From positions 1 through 9,677 of the forward strand of contig JAICKM010000212.1 of NCBI GenBank assembly GCA_025927935.1: a stretch of 9,677 nucleotides of DNA. Direction: 5' to 3'. The DNA comes from Chloroflexia bacterium (lineage in GTDB: Bacteria > Chloroflexota > Chloroflexia > QHBQ01 > JADMIH01). Below are positions 1 through 5,069 of the stretch, one piece after another. The position numbers and the translations under genes were made by a program. Every line of letters starts with the position of its first letter. Within the stretch, counting starts at the first letter, position 1. The notes under the pieces were generated by a model, which saw only the letters and a program-made list of their open reading frames with translations, was not told the origin of the DNA and did not search any database.

Positions 1-507
1 CATGTAGTGGCCGGGCACACTGGCCCCGAAGGTATACTGCGGCGCCAGCAACCGCCCCCATCCGCACAACTCCATCGAGAAGCAGAGGTTGGGACTGCCG
101 AACGCATTCATCAGGCGCTGAATCCAGACGGCGGAGTCGTCCGCCGCCGAGGTGGAAGGCGAGACCATGCTGAACACGACGCTCTCCGGGCCATGCGTGG
201 CGGCGATGGCCTGTAGCCGGTCCCCGGTCACCGCGAGGGCTTCCTCCCAGCTAATACGCTGCCAGCCAGGGTCGGGGTCGCCCTTAGGCCGGGTGCGGCG
301 CAGCGGGTAGAGCAAGCGGTCCGGGTGATAGACGAGCTCCGGAGCCGCGCGCCCCTTGGCGCAGAGCGCCTTGCCTGTCGGGTGGGTGCGATCGGGCTCG
401 AGGGCCACGAAGCGGTGGTTCTCGACGACCGCAATAGAGCCGCACCGGGAGATGCATAACCCGCAGTAACCTGGAATGCGCTGGCTTGAGGGTGTGTCTG
501 CTTGCAT
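1..507 (-). CDS. Molybdopterin-dependent oxidoreductase, N-terminal part (runs off the window)
   Basis: First 169 residues of a molybdenum/tungsten-bis-MGD oxidoreductase of the formate dehydrogenase/nitrate reductase/DMSO reductase superfamily; the rest lies beyond base 1. Seen: an N-terminal [4Fe-4S] motif with Cys15, Cys18, Cys22 and Cys49 (spacing C-x2-C-x3-C-x26-C), followed by Lys51 in CAKG. In the family that lysine sits between the cluster and the cofactor. Further on are the typical stretches HPDRLLYPL, W-x-RISWEEAL and HGPESV, then an AFGSPN segment. There is no twin-arginine signal before the cysteines, so a cytoplasmic enzyme is inferred. The start at 507 is supported by GGAGA seven to eight bases upstream. 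A promoter lies at 601-629 on the same strand. The substrate cannot be assigned from this fragment. The superfamily call is secure; formate dehydrogenase is only one option. Confidence 0.9.
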   Translation of the reverse strand, partial: MQADTPSSQRIPGYCGLCISRCGSIAVVENHRFVALEPDRTHPTGKALCAKGRAAPELVYHPDRLLYPLRRTRPKGDPDPGWQRISWEEALAVTGDRLQAIAATHGPESVVFSMVSPSTSAADDSAVWIQRLMNAFGSPNLCFSMELCGWGRLLAPQYTFGASVPGHYM

Positions 508-600
508 CGTGATCTCTCCGTGAGTGATGGTCAGGCCGGGCCAGGCGCGCAGCACGGCGGCCGGCCGCGGTAGCACGGGCGTGCGCGGTTCATAGCGCCA

Positions 601-629
601 ATAATACTGCCCGGGGCGCCACTTGTCCA
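601..629 (-). promoter_or_regulatory. Sigma-70-type promoter for the molybdopterin oxidoreductase
   Basis: Read on the minus strand, TGGACA (629-624) is followed after 17 bases by TATTAT (606-601). Each hexamer matches the consensus at five of six positions. Transcription would begin near 594 and leave an approximately 87-base leader before the oxidoreductase start at 507. The leader contains the 12-bp palindrome GCGGCCGGCCGC at 557-568. Call by eye from hexamers and spacing. Confidence 0.5.
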
Positions 630-681
630 GCCGGCGGAAGCCGCGGGCCGGGCGGTCTCGCCGGGTGCCTCAGCGACCGGG

Positions 682-702
682 CGGTCCCGCCAGGCGGGAC
701 CG
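682..702. repeat. Perfect 10-bp inverted repeat with a one-base centre
   Basis: CGGTCCCGCC, one A, then GGCGGGACCG. The flanking sequence repeats the motif: GGGCGGTCTCGCC at about 650-662 and GGGCGGTCCCGCC at 679-691 differ by one base, giving a direct repeat about 29 bases apart. As RNA it would fold with a small forced loop, but no T-run follows, so it is not a classical terminator. It could be a protein-binding site upstream of the 765 promoter. Function unknown. Confidence 0.55.
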
Positions 703-764
703 TCTCGCCGCCTGCGCGCTGCCGGATCGCGCGGGTCCGGGGGCGGCCGGCCCGCCCGGGGGGA

Positions 765-792
765 TTGACAGGCGCGCGCCGCGATCAATAAT
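765..792 (+). promoter_or_regulatory. Sigma-70-type promoter of the zinc-finger gene, palindrome in its spacer
   Basis: TTGACA at 765-770 is a perfect -35 hexamer; AATAAT at 787-792 matches the -10 at five of six positions; the spacer is 16 bases. The first ten spacer bases are the perfect palindrome GGCGCGCGCC (771-780), so a protein bound there would sit between the two promoter hexamers. Transcription would start near 799-801, about 55 bases before the ATG at 854. Confidence 0.55.
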
Positions 793-799
793 CGGAGCC

Positions 800-820
800 A
801 TACGGTTATCCGTATATACG
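800..820. promoter_or_regulatory. Operator-like overlapping palindromes at the predicted transcription start
   Basis: ATACGG (800-805), four bases TTAT, then CCGTAT (810-815) form a perfect inverted repeat. It overlaps a second perfect palindrome, CGTATATACG, at 811-820. Both cover the expected +1 to +20 region of the 765 promoter, the classical place for a repressor operator. No regulator can be named. The same bases could instead form a weak 5'-leader hairpin. Confidence 0.45.
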
Positions 821-853
821 TTGGATTGCAGGCAGAGCGCAAAGGAGGAGCCT

Positions 854-1102
854 ATGAAGCCACCAGCCGCCCACCATTGCTCGTTTTGTGGCCGCACCCC
901 GGCGCCCGATAGCCGCCTGGTGGCCGGGCCCGGGGTCCAGATTTGTGCCGAATGTGTCCGGCTTTGCGCCGAAATCATGGCACGCGATCCCCCGGCGCCG
1001 GCGCGGCCCGCGGCCCGCGGGCCGCCTGGTGGCACCGCGCGACTCAGTGAGGAATGCCGACCCGCGCTTGCACGGCCACCAGCAAGCGACCCTGCGCCGT
1101 GA
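854..1102 (+). CDS. Small protein with ClpX-type C4 zinc finger; C-terminus disrupted
   Basis: An 82-residue product. Residues 9-42 resemble the N-terminal zinc-binding domain of the ClpX unfoldase: Cys9-x2-Cys12, then Cys31-x2-Cys34, with the family signatures [15 protein letters not shown] and CAECVRLC. In ClpX this domain dimerises and binds adaptors and substrates; here there is no AAA+ ATPase domain, so the protein may act as an adaptor or nucleic-acid/protein-binding zinc finger (inference). The start at 854 is fixed by AAAGGAGGAG at 841-850, an excellent ribosome-binding site, and by the promoter at 765-792. After residue 44 the sequence becomes Ala/Pro/Arg-rich. From about residue 69 it is read antisense through the IS630 transposase relic, so the present C-terminus is probably not the original one. 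An upstream in-frame extension to 623 has no ribosome-binding site. Confidence 0.65.
   Translation: MKPPAAHHCSFCGRTPAPDSRLVAGPGVQICAECVRLCAEIMARDPPAPARPAARGPPGGTARLSEECRPALARPPASDPAP
1010..1025. repeat. Perfect 16-bp GC palindrome in the zinc-finger gene tail
   Basis: GCGGCCCGCGGGCCGC is self-complementary over its full length, and its left half is repeated immediately upstream (1003-1009). It encodes part of the Ala/Pro/Arg-rich tail just before the transposon junction. No T-run follows. It may be composition-driven, or a strong RNA hairpin near the original 3' end of the gene. Confidence 0.5.
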
Positions 1103-1390
1103 TCGCGCTGAGAACCGAGAGATGATCGCGCGTCAGCGGCACCCGCAAGATCGGGGTCTGGCCCCGTGGCGCGGAATTGCGCACCGTGCCTGCCAACAGA
1201 TAGAACCCGGCTTCATCAATCCAGACAATCATTCGGCCTTCTCGCCGGCACTTTTACTGACCGCACCTTGAGTGACCCCGAAGGCTTGGGCGATGTGCTG
1301 TTGGGTCCAGCCTTGTTGGTGCAGTTCCCAAGCGCGCAGGCGACGACCTTCGCGCCAATTGGCCGGCGGCGTATGCTGTGTGGTACTCAT
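1044..1390 (-). pseudogene. IS630-family transposase relic, internally deleted
   Basis: Two pieces of one transposase in different frames. The N-terminal piece begins at 1390 (MSTTQHTPPANWREGRR) and contains the IS630-type helix-turn-helix, about residues 18-45, ending in GVTQGAVS near 1256. The second piece, about 1253 down to 1070, carries part of the DDE catalytic domain: REGRMIVWIDEAGFYLL with one catalytic Asp, then APRGQTPILRVPL. The central region with the first catalytic Asp is missing, as is everything after the GRLLVAVQ strand including the last catalytic acid. An intact IS630-type transposase is roughly 340 residues; about 105 codons remain. It therefore cannot transpose by itself. 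I could not identify terminal inverted repeats. Confidence 0.8.
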
Positions 1391-1435
1391 AAATGGGCAA
1401 CAAAGCATTTCCCGTCCCACGATTATTAGATCTCA

Positions 1436-1815
1436 ATGCAATGCTCAGTAGGCACGATGCCGGCCCTCGGCATCCTGTTAGCCTATTTTAGCCCCTTACT
1501 CCTAGGCTTCATCATCGTAATCGCGCGGGTTCTCCGGCAGATGCCGCGGCGCACACGTTGGATCACCACCCATACCCAGGAGCAGTACATGACTTTGGTC
1601 ACGATGGCCCAACTGCCGGATAGGACGGCCCTGATGCCGGTGGAGCAAATCGCCGTGCTGCTGGCCGCGGATGCCGGAACCCCCGGCTTACGCCGGTCCG
1701 GTGGACGCTGCCGGCAAATCGACGGGCGCAATTACCGATCGAAGTGCAGGCGATCCTGGAGACGCTGTCCGGACTGACGGCGGCGCTCACCCTGCCGGTA
1801 TACGAGCAGGTGTAA
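1436..1815 (+). pseudogene. Frameshifted small membrane-protein ORF, function unknown
   Basis: From 1436 (or the in-frame ATG at 1457) a frame with strongly G/C third positions encodes a hydrophobic segment at about residues 8-34 (one predicted membrane helix), then a hydrophilic stretch containing MAQLPDRTALMPVEQIAVLL. After the run of five C at 1680-1684 this frame turns into Arg-rich, non-coding-looking sequence, while the frame two bases on continues as TPVRWTLPANRRAQLP and IEVQAILETLSGLTAALTL to a TAA at 1813-1815. Adding one C to the run joins both halves into a single 126-residue product. This is either a real frameshift or a homopolymer sequencing error. I do not recognise the family. 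No strong ribosome-binding site precedes either start (only AGTAGG before 1457). Confidence 0.4.
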
Positions 1816-1817
1816 GG

Positions 1818-1960
1818 CCCGTTCCCGCGCTCCGCGCTTGCTGCGGGTCCAGCGGGCGCGCACCGGACACGCCCGATACGCGTCCCGATCAAATACCACC
1901 TGGATCTGCGGTTTGCCGCGCCGCCCCGTTTCCGTTCTATCGAGCCCAGGTGCATTCTCC
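1818..1960 (-). pseudogene. IS1182-like transposase scrap
   Basis: On the minus strand a 45-50 codon piece contains GKPQIQVVFDRDAYRACPV followed by RARWTRSKRGARE. This resembles the Cys-rich segment near the C-terminal third of IS1182-type transposases, which usually read CPVRA-x-CT-x-SK. Here the second cysteine of that pair is Trp, a sign of decay. Similarity ends sharply at about 1818, three bases after the stop of the frameshifted ORF that faces it. No start, no catalytic domain and no inverted repeats are present. Family assignment is from memory of the motif. Confidence 0.55.
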
Positions 1961-1963
1961 ATC

Positions 1964-1991
1964 CCGGTAGCTACCGGTAGTCGTTAGGTAG
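1964..1991. promoter_or_regulatory. Phased GGTAG repeats and 14-bp palindrome upstream of the 1999 promoter
   Basis: CCGGTAGCTACCGG (1964-1977) is a perfect palindrome. The pentamer GGTAG occurs at 1966-1970, 1976-1980 and 1987-1991, that is at 10- and 11-base intervals on one face of the helix, ending seven bases before the -35 hexamer. The placement is what is expected for an activator or for cooperative repressor binding. No protein can be named. Confidence 0.45.
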
Positions 1992-1998
1992 TACCGTC

Positions 1999-2026
1999 TT
2001 GACATCAAGGGTTTGTCTGCTATAAT
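1999..2026 (+). promoter_or_regulatory. Consensus sigma-70-type promoter
   Basis: TTGACA at 1999-2004 and TATAAT at 2021-2026 are both perfect, separated by 16 bases. Transcription would begin near 2033. It directly precedes the LacI-like relic at 2082 and is the only strong promoter I see upstream of the sugar operon at 2557. It was probably the promoter of the now-decayed regulator gene and may today drive the transporter operon through a leader of about 525 bases (inference). Confidence 0.75.
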
Positions 2027-2031
2027 GTGAT

Positions 2032-2061
2032 CGTTCCCGTTACCGTTCCCGGACCGTTTTC
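2032..2061. promoter_or_regulatory. Three direct CGTTYYC repeats just downstream of the 1999 promoter
   Basis: CGTTCCC at 2032-2038, CGTTCCC at 2044-2050 and CGTTTTC at 2055-2061 are spaced 12 and 11 bases apart. The first overlaps the expected transcription start. Helical spacing and position suggest a repressor-binding array. It could also be a chance product of local T/C-rich sequence. Confidence 0.4.
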
Positions 2062-2081
2062 AACCGAGAGGCGGGCCAGCT

Positions 2082-2441
2082 ATGTGCGCGACGAAGCGGG
2101 TTACCATCAAGCAGATCGTGGCTCACGGCGGAGTATCCACCCGATCGGCTTTGCGCGTCGTTAGCAGCGGCGCCACCGAGAGCAGCGCAGACCGCGTTCA
2201 CCACCTGGCCACAGGCGGGGGCAGTCTTGTGGGCCGGTACTTCAATTGCCTCGATGGCCCCACCGGCATCCCCTACGTGCGACCCTCCAGTAGTTTACTC
2301 TGCATCAACGCATGGACCGCGAACTCGCGCTCCGGTACTCTCCCAAAACGCACCAGCATCTTCGAGTCCGATGACCAAATGGCCCAATGCGTCGGCTTAC
2401 TAGGCGCATTCGGTGGGTCCAGTGGACGGTCACCTCCGTAA
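2082..2441 (+). pseudogene. Decayed LacI-family regulator relic
   Basis: Residues 3-45 of this frame follow a LacI-type DNA-binding domain (ATKRVTIKQIVAHGGVST, then RVV and a degenerate SADRVHHLA). Near residue 92 the frame has SIFESDDQMAQCVGLL, which lines up with the effector-domain segment ALFVGNDQMAIGVLQ of the intact repressor at 8171 (its residues 252-266). Between the two only about 50 codons remain where an intact protein has about 210, and the middle has no recognisable fold. The hinge helix and sugar-binding core are gone, so no functional repressor is expected. A weak GAGAGG precedes the ATG. It might still make a DNA-binding peptide, but the recognition helix is also altered. The HTH part is more certain than the distal part. 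Confidence 0.5.
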
Positions 2442-2556
2442 CTACCCACGCTTCAGCTGGGCGTTCGCCGGGTATCGCCGGCCGGCTTCCTACAGGCGGC
2501 CATACAGGGCATGAGTCATTGGTTTCTAGGGTCCACAGAAGGAAAGGAGACGCAAC

Positions 2557-4083
2557 GTGCTTACCCATTCGCGCATCTACAAAGCCTTGCAGCTAGCGAC
2601 GATTTTCGTGCTGCTAGCCACCATGCTAGCGGCCTGCGGCGGGGAAACGCCTACGGGCACCCCTGTCAACGCGCCGCCGGCGGCCACGGCTACCCTCGGA
2701 CCGAGCAATTCTGCTGCGGAAGCCACGGCGACCACCGCTGCCCCCCCGGCTGCCGCTACCACCGCCACCACCGCCGCACCTGCGGCTACCGATACCACCG
2801 TAGCCGCGCCCGCCCCGACAAACTCGCCGTCCGTATCGGGCATCACTACAGCCGTATCCACTAATCCCTCGATCACGCCGCAACCCGGCATCTCGGGCAA
2901 GCTCACCATCTGGGGGTGGGACGCGGCACTTAACGGCCTCAAGGTGGTCGACGCCGATTTCCGGCAGGCGTACCCGAATATAGACGTAGAGTACGTCGCG
3001 CGGCAAACGGGCGATGTCTATCAGCAAATCCAGCTCGCGGCCTCGGCGGGTACGGGTTTCCCCGACATTTCGATCATTGAGGACTCGCACCTGGCCCAGT
3101 TTGCGAGCCTGGGCATCCTGGCCGATATCAGCGATAAGGTGCAGCCTTACGTTGCCCAGTTCAATCAGTATCGCTGGCAGCAGGCGATGGCCGACGGCAA
3201 GTATTACGCCATGCCCTGGGACAGCGGCCCGGTGGCGATTTTTTACCGGCGCGACGTCTTCACCAAAGCGGGCGTCGATCCCACGTCAATCAAGACCTGG
3301 GACGATTATTATCAGGCCGCCAAGACGATCAAGGCCAAGGCCGGTGTGCCGATGTGGCAGCAGGCCAAGGCCCAGAATGACGGCCGCCTGTTCGAGATGC
3401 TGATGTGGCAGCAGGGCCTGGGCTATATCGACAAGGACGGCAATGTGATCCTGGATAAAGATCCGCAGATCCAGCAGATTCTCGAATATATCGGCAAGTT
3501 CTGGCAGGAGGATCTGGCCGCCGACACCCAGCCCTGGACGGACGCCTGGTACAAGGAAATGGCGGACGGCAGCGTCGCCACCGTACCGGAGGCGGTCTGG
3601 ATGGGGACATTCTTCAAGAGCTTCATCGCGCCCGATGCTGCCGGTAAGTGGGGTATCTTTAGGCTGCCGGCCTGGCAGGCGGGCGGGGCGCAGTCGGCCA
3701 ATGACGGGGGATCGTCGCTGGCTATCTTCGACGGCAGCACACAGAAGGACGTCGCCTGGGCCTATGTGCGGTTCCATCTGGGCCTGCCCGCCGAGCAGGT
3801 CGCGATCTACAAGCAGACCGATCTCTTCCCTGGCCTGCAAAGCACCTACAGCGACCCGGCGTTCCAGGAACCCGATCCCTACTTCGGCGGCCAGAAGGCG
3901 CGCGCTTTCTTTACGGATGTAGCGAAGGATATTCCGACGGCGGGAGTCTATAGCACCGACTATCAGCAGATGAACTCGCTGCTGACGCCGGAGATCCAGA
4001 AGTTCGCCCTGGGCCAGCAGAGTGCCAAGGACGCGCTAGCCAACGCGGCCAACGCGATCCGCGACAAGACCGGCCGCAAGTAA
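2557..4083 (+). CDS. Carbohydrate ABC transporter substrate-binding lipoprotein (extracellular solute-binding family 1)
   Basis: A 508-residue lipoprotein that captures a sugar outside the membrane and delivers it to the two permeases that follow. Seen: a basic N-terminus, hydrophobic residues 11-24 and a lipobox Leu24-Ala25-Ala26-Cys27, so Cys27 is the predicted lipid anchor. Residues 28 to about 110 are an Ala/Thr/Pro-rich linker without fold. The binding domain starts near residue 112 with GKLTIWGWDAALNG and shows family-1 landmarks: FRQAYPNIDVEY, a segment with FPDISIIEDSHLAQFASLG, YYAMPWDSGPVAIFYRRDVF and TWDDYYQAAKTI. The GTG start at 2557 is set by GGAAAGGAGA at 2541-2550; the next ATG lies inside the signal peptide. 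The next gene begins 12 bases after the stop. The exact sugar is not evident. Beta-galactosides or galactose-containing oligosaccharides are inferred from the GH42 gene in the operon. Confidence 0.93.
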   Translation: MLTHSRIYKALQLATIFVLLATMLAACGGETPTGTPVNAPPAATATLGPSNSAAEATATTAAPPAAATTATTAAPAATDTTVAAPAPTNSPSVSGITTAVSTNPSITPQPGISGKLTIWGWDAALNGLKVVDADFRQAYPNIDVEYVARQTGDVYQQIQLAASAGTGFPDISIIEDSHLAQFASLGILADISDKVQPYVAQFNQYRWQQAMADGKYYAMPWDSGPVAIFYRRDVFTKAGVDPTSIKTWDDYYQAAKTIKAKAGVPMWQQAKAQNDGRLFEMLMWQQGLGYIDKDGNVILDKDPQIQQILEYIGKFWQEDLAADTQPWTDAWYKEMADGSVATVPEAVWMGTFFKSFIAPDAAGKWGIFRLPAWQAGGAQSANDGGSSLAIFDGSTQKDVAWAYVRFHLGLPAEQVAIYKQTDLFPGLQSTYSDPAFQEPDPYFGGQKARAFFTDVAKDIPTAGVYSTDYQQMNSLLTPEIQKFALGQQSAKDALANAANAIRDKTGRK

Positions 4084-4095
4084 AGGGAGACTCCG

Positions 4096-5067
4096 ATGCG
4101 CCATTCTCAGCCGCAGCCGGAGCTATCCAACACTCGCCTGCCTGCCACTCGCGCGGAGCGGGTGGCAGACTCGGCGGGCGTTCGCCCGCGGGGTCCTCTC
4201 GCCCGGCTCTGGCGTTTCCGGTTTCCGCTGCTCTTTATCTCACCGTTTTTCATCCTGTTCGCGATATTCGCCGTCTATCCCATCCTCTTCTCCCTCTGGC
4301 TCAGTCTCCATAGCTGGCGGGGTGTGGGCGACATGAAGTTTGTGGGCCTGGACAACTACGTGCTCCTGTTGCGCGATCGTGTCTTCTGGAACACCATGTT
4401 GAACAGCGCCATCCTGTTCGTAATCTACGTGCCACTGATGACTTTCCTGGCCTGCGTGCTGGCCACGGTCTTACATGCCGACTTTGTCAAGCTGCAGGGC
4501 CTCTGGCGCGCGCTGATCTTCGTACCCTATATCACCTCGATGGTGGCAACGGGCTACACGTTCAAGCTGATCTTCGACCGGCGCGCGGGCATCGCCAACC
4601 ACTTGCTCGGCTTCTTCGGCATCGGGCCGATCCCCTGGCTCGACGATCCCTGGTGGGCGCGCATCACGCTCGGACTGTTGATGATCTGGGCCTGGCTGGG
4701 CTACAATACCGTGATCATGCTCGCCGGAATGCAAACAATCCCGGCCGAGATTGGCGAAGCCGCGTTGGTGGACGGCGCGTCACGTACGCAAATCTTCTTC
4801 CGCATTACCATTCCACTGCTGCGGCCGGTGATCATCTTCGCCGTAACGCTATCAATTATCGGTACCTTTCAGATGTTCACGGAACCATACATCCTGACCG
4901 GCGGCGGGCCGATACGCGCCACCGAAACGCCGATGATGGAGATCTTTTCCAACACCTTCACCGCGCTGAAGTTTGGCTACGCCGCCGCCATGAGCTATGT
5001 GTACTTCGCCATCATCGTGGTGATCACACTCGTGCAACTGCGCCTGGTCACTCGAAGGGAGGCTTAA
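4096..5067 (+). CDS. Sugar ABC transporter permease (MalF/UgpA type)
   Basis: A 323-residue inner-membrane permease, one half of the translocation pore of a carbohydrate importer. A hydrophilic 40-residue N-terminus is followed by about six membrane helices near residues 42-64, 103-125, 137-158, 188-212, 243-263 and 297-319. The cytoplasmic EAA loop that docks on the ATPase is clear at about residues 215-240: EAALVDGAS with the conserved Gly228, ending in a Pro at 240. The length is normal for permeases lacking the extra periplasmic domain of enteric MalF. The start is 12 bases after the lipoprotein stop with AAAGGGAG upstream, and the stop is only two bases before the next gene, so the three transport genes form one transcript with probable translational coupling. 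Confidence 0.94.
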   Translation: MRHSQPQPELSNTRLPATRAERVADSAGVRPRGPLARLWRFRFPLLFISPFFILFAIFAVYPILFSLWLSLHSWRGVGDMKFVGLDNYVLLLRDRVFWNTMLNSAILFVIYVPLMTFLACVLATVLHADFVKLQGLWRALIFVPYITSMVATGYTFKLIFDRRAGIANHLLGFFGIGPIPWLDDPWWARITLGLLMIWAWLGYNTVIMLAGMQTIPAEIGEAALVDGASRTQIFFRITIPLLRPVIIFAVTLSIIGTFQMFTEPYILTGGGPIRATETPMMEIFSNTFTALKFGYAAAMSYVYFAIIVVITLVQLRLVTRREA

Positions 5068-5069
5068 CT

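Larger units (their letters stand above)
508..853. other. Divergent intergenic region, 346 bases, rich in palindromes
   Basis: This gap between the minus-strand oxidoreductase and the plus-strand zinc-finger gene holds no convincing protein gene. It contains one promoter on each strand (601-629 minus, 765-792 plus), a 12-bp palindrome at 557-568, an inverted repeat at 682-702 with an imperfect direct copy of part of it around 649-666, a small hairpin at 741-757, and two overlapping palindromes at 800-820. Longer open frames crossing it on both strands have G/C-driven composition and no ribosome-binding site. Confidence 0.6.

Noticed and set aside
623..853. Upstream extension of the zinc-finger protein to 623
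   Set aside because: It crosses the promoter and operator palindromes and has no ribosome-binding site; AAAGGAGGAG points to 854.
1599..1955. 118-codon minus-strand open frame across the broken ORF and the IS1182-like scrap
   Set aside because: A different frame from the transposase-like one at 1818-1960; Arg/Ala-rich with no recognisable motif.
2417..2486. Short palindromes GTCCA-G-TGGAC (2417-2427) and GCCGGCCGGC (2477-2486) as operators of the sugar operon
   Set aside because: Too short and GC-rich to separate from chance, and no promoter hexamers lie next to them.
2704..2830. ACC/GCC-rich stretch as a tandem repeat or CRISPR-like array
   Set aside because: It is the in-frame Ala/Thr/Pro linker of the lipoprotein; units are irregular and there are no spacers.
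3286..3840. 184-codon open frame on the minus strand inside the binding-lipoprotein gene
   Set aside because: Shadow of a strongly coding plus-strand frame; its translation shows no family signatures and no ribosome-binding site.
4653..5069. Upstream extension of the second permease to an ATG at 4653
   Set aside because: It overlaps the first permease out of frame and encodes Arg/His-rich, non-membrane sequence; the ATG at 5070 has a good ribosome-binding site.
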